This document shows positions 17,082-27,479 of a stretch of 64,000 nt of DNA, in pieces (within the stretch, counting starts at the first letter, position 1; the number at the start of each line of letters is the position of its first letter). Origin of the DNA: CAXBMB01 sp052078155 (GTDB lineage Bacteria; Pseudomonadota; Alphaproteobacteria; Kiloniellales; DSM-21159); contig JBQJBP010000002.1 of NCBI GenBank assembly GCA_052078155.1, forward strand, positions 620,001 through 684,000. The letters are read 5' to 3'. The position numbers were made by a program, and so were the translations under genes. Under the pieces are notes generated by a model. The model was not told the DNA's origin. It searched no databases and was given only the letters and a program-made list of their open reading frames with translations.

Positions 17082-17126
17082 CAGCTAAGCATTCCCCAGC
17101 TAAGCATTCCCAGCTAAGCATTCCCC
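17081..17126 (-). promoter_or_regulatory. Triplicated leader with SD-like and ATG elements, coupled to mlaE start
   Basis: Three direct units (17083-17097, 17098-17111, 17112-17126) read, on the coding strand, GGGGAATGCTTAGCT with one shortened by a G. Each has a GGGGA or GGGA and an ATG. The last gives ATG-CTT-AGC-TGA (17092-17081), whose TGA overlaps the mlaE ATG as TGATG. This layout would allow translational coupling; the effect is inferred. Confidence 0.55.
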
Positions 17127-17880
17127 AAGTGCAGCTTCGGCTGGAACGACGACAGGATCAGGGGCAATTCCCTTACACTGACGGCCAGTTCCAACAGGCG
17201 AAGACAGCCTCTTTTCTGCTTTAGTGTCAGCAACTTCGCACAGTTTACGCCTCCACGACAACCCGGCTTGTCTTTGCCTTTGGTTGCTGCGGTTTGTCGG
17301 AGTGAGCGAGATTGAAGACCTGACGGCGGACCGGGAACATGTGGATCAGCCGGTTCTGGCGACATTGCTGACTTTGCTGTTTGCCGGGCGCCGAGGGCAC
17401 CTGATTCGGTCAGATCCCCTGGTTGTCGGTCGATTGTTGTGTCTTTTCGCTTACCTCTGCGAAAAATCTGCGCTAGAGTGCCTGTTCAATATATTTAACA
17501 TTTCGGAAGCCCCCTGCTTTCCGGATTTCTGGCCGATACCAATCGGGAGTCCAGAAATCACCAGAGCGGTGGTCACCAGTCTGGAAGGTCTCTGTACCAG
17601 GAGAAACAAGGCCTGTGGCAAAACCGATGAGCAGTCGCTCATAATGGGGCAGGGCTTTTGAGTGAGAATGACGGTCATGATCCCTGCGTCTGGTCTTGCT
17701 GGAGTCGGCGGTGGAACGGGGAGCGCGACAGTGAGTTGAGAGTGTTGGGCGATGGGTCAGAATCCCTCCCTGAGCGGGGAGGGTGCGAGCCGGTCCAATG
17801 AGAAAAACAGCTGGTCAGGATTGCCATTTAAAGAGGTGACCTGGCCGGGTTGATGAAGCTGCACAATGGGAAAGACAGAT
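17127..17880. other. Long intergenic region mla operon / mmsA
   Basis: About 750 bp between divergent units. The longest frame (17224-17661, plus strand, 145 codons) has no recognisable domain and a Cys/Leu-rich composition unlike the neighbours, so I do not call it. No clear repeat copy, terminator or operator. Promoters for both sides must lie here. Confidence 0.45.
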
Positions 17881-19377
<1,497 letters not shown>

Positions 19378-19428
19378 GTTTCAGGTTCTGCCATCAGGCC
19401 TTAGCGGTCTGCAGGCACCGGAAATTTC

Positions 19429-19470
19429 AAAACCCCCGATAACAGATTGTCTCTGTTGTCGGGGGTTTTT
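19429..19470 (+). terminator. Intrinsic terminator after mmsA
   Basis: Long stem AAAACCCCCGATAACAG (19429-19445) with CTGTTGTCGGGGGTTTT, one G-T pair, 6-8 nt loop, T run. Confidence 0.88.
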
Positions 19471-19572
19471 CGTTAACCTGTCCGCCGTTCTGGCTTATGC
19501 TTTTCAATTCAGTGGTGTGGCAGCGGGAGACCTGGTGCCAACAGTGTCCAGAAAAGGCAGTTCTTCTCCGGT

Positions 19573-22065
19573 ATGGCTAAGCAGAGGTCCGACAGCAGCA
19601 ATCCACAGCCGCGATCCCGAAGCATCAGCGTCAAACTTACGCTGATCGCCGGGACGCTGATGGCTGCGTCTTTCCTGGTGGCCTCTGTTTTCAGCATCGC
19701 CAAGTCCGTCGATGAACTGGAGGGCATCTTTGAACGGCAGATCAAGGATCTGGCGCATGCCTATGCTCAGGCGGCCTCCCTGCCTTTGGCTCAGAAGGAC
19801 ATGGTGGGGCTGGCTGAAAGCCTTGAGCCGGTCAAGGATCTGGAGGATTTTCAGTGGCTGTCGCTCTCAACCCCGGACGGCGAGCAGGGCCTGGTGGTCG
19901 GTGTTCCAGATTTCACCAGAGACTACTTTTTGGCAGTGGCACCAATCTACTGGCGGGGAGGGGCTGAAAACAAACCCAGTCGCCTGGGCGATATTGAACT
20001 CTGGGTGGGGCACGCAGCCCTGAATCGTGAGATCGTCGCTCTGATCCAGAAGGAGACACTGGTCCATCTCTTTCTGCTGGCCTTTTCTTTGCTGGTGCTT
20101 CACCTGGGCATTTCGCGTCTGTCACGGCCGCTGGCAGCCATCACCCAGCGCATGCGGGAACTGGCGGTCAAACCGGACGACGAGCCCATACCGGGACTGG
20201 ATCTGAATGATGAAATCGGATCCATCGCCCGGGCGCTTTCGGTTTTCCGGGACAATTCCCTGGAACTTCATCGTCTGAAGGACTCGCTGGAACAGCAGGT
20301 TTCGACCAAAACTCAGGAACTGCTGCAGGCAAAGGAACAGGCGGAAACGGCAAACAGGGTGAAATCAGATTTTCTGGCGAACATGAGCCATGAAATCCGC
20401 ACGCCGATGAACGGGGTGCTCGGTATGGCCCGTTTGCTCAAGGCTTCGCCCCTGAATTCTGAACAGGAAGCCTATGTCGACAACATCCTGGTGTCTGGCG
20501 ACCTGCTGCTGACCATCATCAATGATGTTCTGGACTTTTCCAAACTTGAGGCAAAGGGCATGACCCTTTTGCCGGTGCCGTTCAATGTGGATGGCTTGTT
20601 GGCTAACGTTTTCCCGCTGCTGACTGAACGGGCTGAGGCGCGCAACAACACCCTCACCCATAAGTCCCTGACTGTTCTTCCCAAATTTCTGCTCGGGGAT
20701 GAAACCCGCATCAAACAGGTGCTGGTGAACCTGATTGGCAATGCCATCAAATTCACAAATGACGGCACGGTAGAGGTTATCGTCAGCCACGCGGTGAAGG
20801 ACTCTCAGCAGATCTATCTCACCTTTGAAGTCGTCGATACGGGCGTTGGGCTGAGCGCCAGGGCGCAAAAATCACTCTTTGACCGCTTCTCTCAGGGGGA
20901 CAGCTCGACCACCCGTCGGTTTGGCGGCACTGGTTTGGGACTGGCAATCTCCCGACAGCTGGTTGAACTGATGGGCGGGGAAATTGGTGTTGAGAGTGAA
21001 GAAGGTAAAGGGTCTACCTTCTGGTTTACGTTGCCTCTTGAGATCGCCAAGCCTCTGGAGGGTGAAAAAACGCCCGGTACGGCGAGCAGGTTTGCAGAGC
21101 AGGGGGTGAAGGAATCTCTGGTGCCGGCCCTGGCAAAGGAAAATGGGCTTCCTGCACCTCTGAGCCCGGCCAGAAACGGCAGGGATGATGGCCGCTACAC
21201 GGTACTGGTGGCGGAAGACAATGAAATCAACAGCCTGCTGTTGGAAAAGATCCTGCAGCGAGGGGGGTATGAAGTTCTTCTGGCAAAGAATGGTGTGGAG
21301 GCTGTCGCCATTGCGCGGGAAGGCAAAGCAGACATCATTCTGATGGATATTCAGATGCCCGAACTGGACGGCAGGATGGCGGCACGGGTCATCCGGTCCC
21401 TTGGCAGCAGCATTCCTCAGGTCCCCATTCTGGCCGTAACAGCCAATGCCATGGCAGGGGATCGGGAAAGGTATCTTTCCGATGGGATGAATGGCTATCT
21501 GGCCAAGCCCATTGACCCCTTTGAACTCTTGCAAAGCATCGGCAAGTTCTGTGTTGCGCCCTCAGACGGTTCAGGTCCTGCAACCGCGCCTCAAGACAAA
21601 ACACCCGGCAGATCATCTGGCATCAATCTGCAGCTCTCAGATAAGGCAGGGCTCAAGTCCACGACGTCTGATGCCACAAGTGACGCCGATGATGGAGAAA
21701 AGGGAAAGCCTGTTCCCAATGGCAAGTATGACAAAATTCCGCTGTTCGATGAAACGCAGCTGCAGGCCCTCAGCGATATGATCGGTCTGGAAGGTCTGCA
21801 GGAATTGTTTCATCCCTTGCCGGAAGAAAGCCAGAGTTTGATCGATGCGGTGGAAACAGAACTTCAGGCCCAGGATCAGGAAGGTGTTCAGGCCCAGGCA
21901 CACAGCTTGAAGGGCCTGGCCGCAAACTTCTCCGCCTCGCGTTTGCAGGCTCTGGCAGAAGCCATGCAGGACAGTACCTCCTGGGAGGAAAGGCAGACCC
22001 TTCTGGTGAAACTGAGAAAAGTGGCCGACGAGATGGCGAACTATCGTCTGGAAAGCAAACCCTAG
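19573..22065 (+). CDS. Hybrid sensor histidine kinase with receiver and HPt domains
   Basis: 830 residues. N-terminal helix (LIAGTLMAASFLVASVFSI), periplasmic sensor to about residue 155, second helix (LVHLFLLAFSLLVLHLGI), HAMP (RPLAAITQRMRELA to about 230), dimerisation/phosphoacceptor domain with His273 in ANMSHEIRTPMNG, ATPase domain with N box NLIGNAIKF and G boxes DTGVG and GGTGLGLAI, receiver with Asp592 in ILMDIQMPELDG, and a C-terminal HPt with His777 in AQAHSLKGLAANF. It therefore carries a full phosphorelay (His-Asp-His) and needs an outside response regulator; none is adjacent. The stimulus is unknown. The TAG stop begins repeat copy E. Confidence 0.93.
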   Translation: MAKQRSDSSNPQPRSRSISVKLTLIAGTLMAASFLVASVFSIAKSVDELEGIFERQIKDLAHAYAQAASLPLAQKDMVGLAESLEPVKDLEDFQWLSLSTPDGEQGLVVGVPDFTRDYFLAVAPIYWRGGAENKPSRLGDIELWVGHAALNREIVALIQKETLVHLFLLAFSLLVLHLGISRLSRPLAAITQRMRELAVKPDDEPIPGLDLNDEIGSIARALSVFRDNSLELHRLKDSLEQQVSTKTQELLQAKEQAETANRVKSDFLANMSHEIRTPMNGVLGMARLLKASPLNSEQEAYVDNILVSGDLLLTIINDVLDFSKLEAKGMTLLPVPFNVDGLLANVFPLLTERAEARNNTLTHKSLTVLPKFLLGDETRIKQVLVNLIGNAIKFTNDGTVEVIVSHAVKDSQQIYLTFEVVDTGVGLSARAQKSLFDRFSQGDSSTTRRFGGTGLGLAISRQLVELMGGEIGVESEEGKGSTFWFTLPLEIAKPLEGEKTPGTASRFAEQGVKESLVPALAKENGLPAPLSPARNGRDDGRYTVLVAEDNEINSLLLEKILQRGGYEVLLAKNGVEAVAIAREGKADIILMDIQMPELDGRMAARVIRSLGSSIPQVPILAVTANAMAGDRERYLSDGMNGYLAKPIDPFELLQSIGKFCVAPSDGSGPATAPQDKTPGRSSGINLQLSDKAGLKSTTSDATSDADDGEKGKPVPNGKYDKIPLFDETQLQALSDMIGLEGLQELFHPLPEESQSLIDAVETELQAQDQEGVQAQAHSLKGLAANFSASRLQALAEAMQDSTSWEERQTLLVKLRKVADEMANYRLESKP

Positions 22066-22190
22066 AGTCTGATCGTCTATTTCCAACCTGTTTGAGCATG
22101 AACGGGAGAGTGGGCTGGCTGGGCGAAACACTAAACAGCGTGACGCTCATTTCAGTGTTTAAGAAGATGAGGCCGCTGCAGTTCTAAGCG
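22062..22190 (-). repeat. CTAG-bounded intergenic repeat, copy E (decayed)
   Basis: Begins CTAGAGTCTGATCG and keeps GTGACGCTCATTTCAGTGTTTAAG and GATGAGGCCG, matching the inverse orientation seen intact in copy I. The TAG is the stop of the hybrid kinase. Far limit approximate. Confidence 0.5.
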
Positions 22191-22278
22191 AAAAATCTAT
22201 CCTGCTGGTCCGGTTCCTTGCTGGAATGGAACCCTGAAAACCAACACTTGCCCGCAATCCGGTCGGGCCAGCCGTCTG

Positions 22279-23109
22279 TCAGTCTCGCAGGAGCGCAGAC
22301 ACCCCTGAAACAAGAGCTCCTGGGTGAGGGCCAAGCAGGATTGCCGGCATGCCGAGCGCTGTCGCCCCGGCAACATCTGTTAAGGGATTATCTCCCAGCA
22401 TGACCGCCTTTTGGGGAGCCACACCGCCGGCCTTCTGCAGGGCAGCGAGATAGATTGCGGGTTCCGGTTTGCCGATAATCTGGATGTTCTCCTCCGGCAG
22501 ACCCGGGGCCACCGACCGGACGGCCGCCAGCAGAGCGCCGGTTTCAGGGACCGGCACGCCGTCGGGGCCAGGGTGGGTGAGGTCAGGGTTTGAAACAATC
22601 AACCGGGCACCGGATTTCAAAGAGCGGGCAATGCACTGCAGCTTGTCGTAGGTGAAAGAAGTGTCTCTGGACAGCATCACCACATCGGGCTGGTCATCGG
22701 TCAGATTCAGACCCAGGTTGCGGGCCAGTTCGGCCAGTTCATCACTGCCAAAGAACTGTACACGGCCCCCCGGGGTCTGCTGCGCGATCAACTCAACAGT
22801 CAGGTGGCCAGCCAGCAGTATGTTACCGGCAGCAACCGCCATACCTTGCTGACGCAATTGCGCTGAAAGGCCTTCTGACAGGTCCCGGGAGTTGTTGGAG
22901 ACAATGTAGAGCTTATCACCTAGCTGCTGCGCCAGTTCCCTTGCGCCCGGCAGGGGAATGTTTGCTGTCGCCAGGCAGCCATCCAGATCTGCAAGCACCA
23001 CTTCAGCCTTATTCAGCCGGGACAAGGCCAGATCCTGATTAGGACCTTGCTCCGTCTCTGGATGGCTTTCTGTGAAAGCTGACTCTTTGCTGCTGGAGGG
23101 CGTGGTCAT
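22279..23109 (-). CDS. HAD-IIA family phosphatase (NagD/pyridoxal phosphatase-like)
   Basis: 276 residues. Motif I is ADLDGCL with the nucleophilic Asp and the acid Asp two residues on; motif II is in VSNNSRD; the Lys of motif III is in the later half, and motif IV is MLGDNPLTDVAGATALGM. The C2-type cap between motifs II and III is the size expected for the IIA subfamily that includes NagD, p-nitrophenyl phosphatase and pyridoxal phosphatase. Substrate cannot be assigned. It is convergent with the hybrid kinase and its start faces repeat copy F. Confidence 0.87.
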   Translation of the reverse strand: MTTPSSSKESAFTESHPETEQGPNQDLALSRLNKAEVVLADLDGCLATANIPLPGARELAQQLGDKLYIVSNNSRDLSEGLSAQLRQQGMAVAAGNILLAGHLTVELIAQQTPGGRVQFFGSDELAELARNLGLNLTDDQPDVVMLSRDTSFTYDKLQCIARSLKSGARLIVSNPDLTHPGPDGVPVPETGALLAAVRSVAPGLPEENIQIIGKPEPAIYLAALQKAGGVAPQKAVMLGDNPLTDVAGATALGMPAILLGPHPGALVSGVSALLRD

Positions 23110-23164
23110 GTCGGATACCCATGTGGCTCAGGTAAGGATTAAGCAGATCAGAACAGCCGGGATG

Positions 23165-23304
23165 CTAGAGCATGATCGGTTTGGTTAGAAGCGCTTTGCG
23201 CTTGTGTTTAAACCGAAAATCATCCTCTAACACGTTGAAAAGAGGTAAATTCAGGCTTCAAGCATTATCACGCAGTGAGTCCACTTAAACAGATTTGACT
23301 CTAG
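23165..23304 (+). repeat. CTAG-bounded intergenic repeat, copy F (intact)
   Basis: One of the best copies: CTAGAGCATGATCGGTTT at the left and AAACAGATTTGACTCTAG at the right, imperfect inverted ends. Inside are three short stems: AAGCGC-TTT-GCGCTT, CCTCT...AAGAGG and a TTATCACGCAGTGAGT block. It has CTAG at both ends (23165-23168 and 23301-23304). Confidence 0.88.
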
Positions 23305-23588
23305 AATTTTGCCACCCTTTGCGAAATCCCAAAATGACCCCTGGCAGATGAAAAACCACTCTTGTTTAGATGCTTGCTGCGTCTTGAGCGGAGTCCCAAT
23401 GTGAAACCAGCCGGGCAACGGCCTGAGCTTTCCCGGATTTCATTCGGCTTGGATGGGCTGGCGTCGCGACAGGGCCTGAGTCGAAAATCGTTTCAACGGG
23501 CCTGAGGATACGGCGCGCAGTAGAGCGCGCAATGTTTCAGAGTTTGGAGAAATGGCAGCGCAGAAGCTGCGGCAAGTGAGGCCGTTGG
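23305..23588. other. Non-coding stretch after repeat copy F
   Basis: No gene supported. A minus-strand frame (23440-23712) overlaps the PilZ gene and shows no family features. Confidence 0.4.
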
Positions 23589-23918
23589 TCAGACAGCCTG
23601 GCGCGACGGGTCTGCATCCAGAACCAGATGCAGACACATCAGCACCCGTTCCAGTTCGCTTTCTTCCAGTCCAAAACGAACACCAATTGATCCTTTGTAG
23701 GACCAGACGCACTCACCTTCCAGTATGCCGGCGGTGGGGTGTTCAATACTGATGCTTTGGCCCTCGTCGATTGCCTCATCCGGGATCAGGCAAACACCCT
23801 CTTTCGAGATATCCAGCAGTTGCGCCGGAATCTCTTTTCCTTCGACCGTCAGATTGATGGTCGTTCTTTCGGTCATTTCGACTCTTTGGCTTTTGCGACG
23901 ATCGTCGAAATCAGGCAC
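23589..23918 (-). CDS. Stand-alone PilZ domain protein (c-di-GMP receptor)
   Basis: 109 residues consisting of one PilZ domain. The cyclic-di-GMP binding signature is complete: RxxxR as Arg8-Arg12 (RKSQR in DDRRKSQRVEM) and DxSxxG in LLDISKEGVCL. The GTG start is supported by AGGAAGA upstream. Such proteins switch motility, surface polysaccharide or other processes in response to c-di-GMP. No diguanylate cyclase or phosphodiesterase is in this window. It lies between repeat copies F and G. Confidence 0.87.
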   Translation of the reverse strand: MPDFDDRRKSQRVEMTERTTINLTVEGKEIPAQLLDISKEGVCLIPDEAIDEGQSISIEHPTAGILEGECVWSYKGSIGVRFGLEESELERVLMCLHLVLDADPSRQAV

Positions 23919-24000
23919 GTGAACTGTCTTCCTGCTGTAGCGCTGTTCGATCAGGAGTTCTTTTTTGAAACTCAGGATCGGAGTGAGTGAAACATTCCTT
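23919..24000. promoter_or_regulatory. Upstream region of PilZ gene
   Basis: Short leader between the PilZ start and repeat copy G. It holds the SD AGGAAGA; no clear promoter hexamers found. Confidence 0.3.
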
Positions 24001-24137
24001 TAGAGCGTGATCTGTTTCATTGAAAGTGCTTGGTGTTTGCCCTCAAAAGAATGAATGCCTTCACTCTTTGCACAGAAGCAGCCACCTGTTTAATGCACTG
24101 TCATGAAGTGAGTCTACTCGAGACGATTTGACTCTAG
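24001..24137 (+). repeat. CTAG-bounded intergenic repeat, copy G (full length, diverged)
   Basis: TTTAGAGCGTGATCTGTTT at the left, CGATTTGACTCTAG at the right. The centre is more diverged than in copy F but keeps the order of blocks. Confidence 0.75.
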
Positions 24138-24319
24138 TCGATCGCGGTTTTCCAGCCCTTTTCTTACTTTAACGCTCGAGAACATCCTGCGCAGATCTCA
24201 GGGAGCTGTGCGCGTCTTTCCCTTGTTGTTACCTAAAGTAAACGCGCAGCAGGACAGTCTCTCCACTAAGCCATTGTGTCAGGGGAGTCTTGCCAATCTG
24301 TAAAAATCAAAATCTGTTG

Positions 24320-25819
24320 TCAGACAGATGGGAGCAGGATGGCAACGACGGTGCCTTCCCCCAATGCGCTGTCAATTTCCAGCTTGCCGCCGTGGGCTTC
24401 AATAATCTGGGTGGCGATGGCCAGACCCAAACCTGCCCCGCCGTGGGACCGGGCAAAAGCCGTTTCAACCTGTTCAAAGGGCCGCAGAACGGTTGCCAGT
24501 TTTTCTTTTGGAATGCCAATGCCGGAATCAGAGACGGAGATGCGCACGAATCCGACACCATCAGGATGGGCTGTCACCTGAATGCGACCGTTTTCAGGTG
24601 TGAACTTGGAGGCATTGTCGATCAGGTTGATAATCACCTGTTTCAGACGGCGGGAATCACCTTCCACTTGCGGGCAGTTTTCGACCAGCTCCAGGGAGAA
24701 ATCGATGCTCTTTTCATTGATCCGCCGTTCCAGATAGCGGCTGGCCTCCTGGCAGATATCCGGCAGCTCAATCAGCTCTTTTTCAATTTGCAGGGTGCCG
24801 TTTTCAATGCGCGCCAATTCCAGAATGTCATTGATGATCCCCAGAAGCAGCTCACCGCTCTTGACGATTTCAATGGCGTAGTCGCGATACCGGTCGTTGC
24901 CAACGGGCCCAAAGAGCTCTTGTTCTGTAATCTGCGCAAAGCCGATCATGGCATTCAGCGGGGTGCGCAGTTCGTGGCTCATGGTGGCCAGGAACTGACC
25001 TTTGGCCGTATTGGCCCGCTCCGCATTGCGCAGGGCAAACTCCAGTTGCTGCTGGGCCTGGGCATGGGCTTCAATCAGGGACTGCATGCGATCCAGCAGC
25101 TTGTTGGTTTCCTTCGCCACGGCCCCCAGTTCGTCATCTCGGCTTTCCAGCGTGGGGGGAAGTTTCGTGGCAGCGGGCTGAGTCGGATCAACGGCCGACA
25201 AGCCCCGCTCAATATCCATCACCGGCTTGGTCAGGGTGTAATTGAAAACCCAGGTCAGCAGGGCGCCCAGAAAGCAGAACTCCAGCACCCGACTGCCGGC
25301 CGTGGTCAGATAGCGGCTGATGAACTCCCGCCCCACCATTTCCAGACTGATTTCCAGTTTCAGTTCACCGACCACAAAGCCAGCTTCCGGACTGGGGGCT
25401 TCGCCGGTGGGATTGGGGCGGACGAAAATCAGCTCTCTGCTATGATCTTTTAAGCCGGAGAACAGTGTGCGTGACAGGCGGTCGGTCAGGTTTGTTTCAA
25501 CGGGCTTTTGTTCTTCTGCAAGTATGTCGCCAAAGTCGGTGGATATCTGGGCTCTGGCGACAATCTCGTGTGCCATCAGGCCTTCCAGTACGGCCTGTGC
25601 TGAGACCACATTGACTTCGTAGGCAGCCTGGGTTGCTGCGTCGATGGAAGCTTCGAAGTATTGGCTGACCAGGTGCTGTGTGTTTTCCCGGTCGCTGTTC
25701 AGATCGCGAATGAAGAAAGCCACGCCCATAACTCCGCCCAAAACGGCGGCAGCTACGATGGCGTAGAGCGCTTGCTTAAAGGATAAACGGCGCGAAAGCG
25801 TAACCGTTTTCTTCACCAT
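24320..25819 (-). CDS. Membrane sensor histidine kinase
   Basis: 499 residues. Helix 1 at about 18-36 (ALYAIVAAAVLGGVMGVAFF), periplasmic domain to about 185, helix 2 (VLEFCFLGALLTWVFNYTL), HAMP-like linker, a coiled-coil, then HisKA with His282 in ATMSHELRTPLNAMIGF and the ATPase domain with NLIDNASKF, DSGIGIP and GGAGLGLAIA. No receiver or HPt. The cognate response regulator is not adjacent. Its kinase core strongly resembles that of the gene at 52693. An inverted repeat about 85 bp upstream may be a control site. Confidence 0.92.
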   Translation of the reverse strand: MVKKTVTLSRRLSFKQALYAIVAAAVLGGVMGVAFFIRDLNSDRENTQHLVSQYFEASIDAATQAAYEVNVVSAQAVLEGLMAHEIVARAQISTDFGDILAEEQKPVETNLTDRLSRTLFSGLKDHSRELIFVRPNPTGEAPSPEAGFVVGELKLEISLEMVGREFISRYLTTAGSRVLEFCFLGALLTWVFNYTLTKPVMDIERGLSAVDPTQPAATKLPPTLESRDDELGAVAKETNKLLDRMQSLIEAHAQAQQQLEFALRNAERANTAKGQFLATMSHELRTPLNAMIGFAQITEQELFGPVGNDRYRDYAIEIVKSGELLLGIINDILELARIENGTLQIEKELIELPDICQEASRYLERRINEKSIDFSLELVENCPQVEGDSRRLKQVIINLIDNASKFTPENGRIQVTAHPDGVGFVRISVSDSGIGIPKEKLATVLRPFEQVETAFARSHGGAGLGLAIATQIIEAHGGKLEIDSALGEGTVVAILLPSV

Positions 25820-26173
25820 TCACTGTCCAACCTTGTTACCCCGGGAGACAATCGAGCATGCGATTATCTCCTCCCAATTTCACGTGACAGGAGAACTATG
25901 ACATTAATCTATTAGTGCGAGATTAATAGCCCCGACAAAACTATCATTTTAGCAGGATAAATCGAAGTCTTAAGCTGGGGAGATTCAGTCTTTAGATATC
26001 AGAGACTTACCGCTTCCCCCCTCCTTCATTTCACCCAGGAAACGATCGCGGGAAAGTGAGCGTAAGGGCTGCTCTTGTCAAACGCCCCCACTGCAACTGT
26101 GTCAAAAAGACGCTGCATACCTGGATGCTGACGGCCTTGTTCGTCTCTGGGTAGTGATTTCTGACACAATGCA
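25820..26173. other. AT-rich intergenic region upstream of histidine kinase
   Basis: No gene. Contains the inverted repeat listed separately. The nucleobase deaminase ends at its right side without a recognisable terminator. Confidence 0.45.
25903..25927. promoter_or_regulatory. Inverted repeat upstream of histidine kinase
   Basis: Arms ATTAATCT (25903-25910) and AGATTAAT (25920-25927) with a 9-bp spacer, in a patch much richer in A+T than the surroundings. It lies 84-108 bp before the kinase start, so it could be an operator. No regulator is implied by sequence. Confidence 0.4.
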
Positions 26174-27463
26174 TCAGGACATAAAGGTTACGTCCAGCTG
26201 TTCATCTCCCAGCGTCAGCTGACTGACCTGCGGGTGGGAGCGGGCCAGAACCTGTCCGCGGCGCACAACACACAGGCGGGTCGGGCGCAAGCGCAGGGCA
26301 TCGATTTCATCCCGGGCCTGCAAAATCACAAAGTCAGCGTGACAGCCAATCTCTAGACCGTAATTTTCCAGCTTCAGGGTTTCTGCACCCGCGCGGGTCA
26401 CAGCGGCAAAGCAGGCTTTCATCTCAGCCACGCCTGTCATCTGTCCGACGTGCAGTCCCATGTGGGCCACTTCCAGCATGTCGTGGCTGCCCAGGGAGTA
26501 CCAGGGATCCCGCACACAGTCGTGCCCGAACGCGACGGTCAGTCCCCGTTCCAGCTGTTCCTTGATCCGTGTCATGCCCCGGCGTTTGGGGTAGCTGTCG
26601 TGGCGGCCCTGCAGGGTGATGTTGATCAGGGGATTGGCCACCACTTTCACGTCGGCTTCAACCATTAGGGCCAGCAGTTTGGACACGTAGTAGTTGTCCA
26701 TGGAGTGCATGGATGTCAGGTGGCTGCCCGCGACCCGCCCCTGCAGCCCCAGGCGCTGGGTTTCATAGGCCAGGCTTTCGATATGGCGTGAGAGGGGATC
26801 ATCGCTTTCATCACAGTGCATATCCACCAGCAGGCCCCGGTCCGCGGCGATTTCGCAAAGCTGCCGAACGGCATCGGCCCCGTCAGCCATGGTGCGTTCG
26901 AAATGGGGAATGCCCCCGACCACATCCACGCCCTTGTCCAGGGCGCGCAGCAGAAGCTCCCGGGCGTTGGGCGCGCGCAGGAAGCCGTCCTGTGGGAAAG
27001 CCACCAGCTGCAGGTCGAGATAGGGCTTGATCTCTTCACGCACTTCCAGCAGGGCGTCCACTGCCAGCAGACGCGGGTCGCAAATGTCCACATGGCTGCG
27101 AATGGCCAGGTTGCCCTTGGCAATGGCCCAGCGGCAGAGTTCATGGGCCCGCTTTTTGATGTGCTCTACGGTCAGGTCGGGTTTCAGTTCCCCCCACAGG
27201 GCAATGCCCTCCAGCAGGGTCCCGCTTTCATTCACCCGCGGTTGGCCGTAGCTCAGGGTGGAATCCATATGAAAGTGGCTGTCGACGAAGGGCGGCGTTA
27301 CCAGAAATCCCTGGGCGTCGATTTCCTGCGCAGCCTCTGCCTCAAGAGCCGGTTCCACAGCGACGATTCTGCCGTCCTTACACCCCAGGTCCTGGAGAGA
27401 TGACGCGGCCCCCTCGCTGGCCACCTGGCTGAGGCGGGCGTTGCGGACAATCAGATCCAGCAT
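26174..27463 (-). CDS. Cytosine deaminase-like amidohydrolase
   Basis: 429 residues from ATG 27463 (AGAAAGGA upstream, 17 bp after the permease stop). A metal-dependent hydrolase: His63/His65 in DSHFHMDSTLSYG, His in VDMHCDESDDPL, the HLTSMHSMDNYY segment, and the Asp in VAFGHDCVRDPWYSLGS. These are the landmarks of the CodA branch. It would convert cytosine, or a related ring such as isoguanine or creatinine-like compounds, to the keto form plus ammonia. Last gene of a nucleoside-type ABC importer operon, which supports a nucleobase salvage or nitrogen-scavenging role. Confidence 0.87.
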   Translation of the reverse strand: MLDLIVRNARLSQVASEGAASSLQDLGCKDGRIVAVEPALEAEAAQEIDAQGFLVTPPFVDSHFHMDSTLSYGQPRVNESGTLLEGIALWGELKPDLTVEHIKKRAHELCRWAIAKGNLAIRSHVDICDPRLLAVDALLEVREEIKPYLDLQLVAFPQDGFLRAPNARELLLRALDKGVDVVGGIPHFERTMADGADAVRQLCEIAADRGLLVDMHCDESDDPLSRHIESLAYETQRLGLQGRVAGSHLTSMHSMDNYYVSKLLALMVEADVKVVANPLINITLQGRHDSYPKRRGMTRIKEQLERGLTVAFGHDCVRDPWYSLGSHDMLEVAHMGLHVGQMTGVAEMKACFAAVTRAGAETLKLENYGLEIGCHADFVILQARDEIDALRLRPTRLCVVRRGQVLARSHPQVSQLTLGDEQLDVTFMS

Positions 27464-27479
27464 GGTGTTCCTTTCTCCG

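Noticed and set aside
17224..17661. 145-codon plus-strand frame before mmsA
   Set aside because: No recognisable domain, composition unlike the neighbours, no good ribosome-binding site. Kept only as a note in the gap entry.
24290..25453. Plus-strand frame of 387 codons antisense to the histidine kinase
   Set aside because: Shadow frame; the kinase on the other strand has all catalytic motifs.
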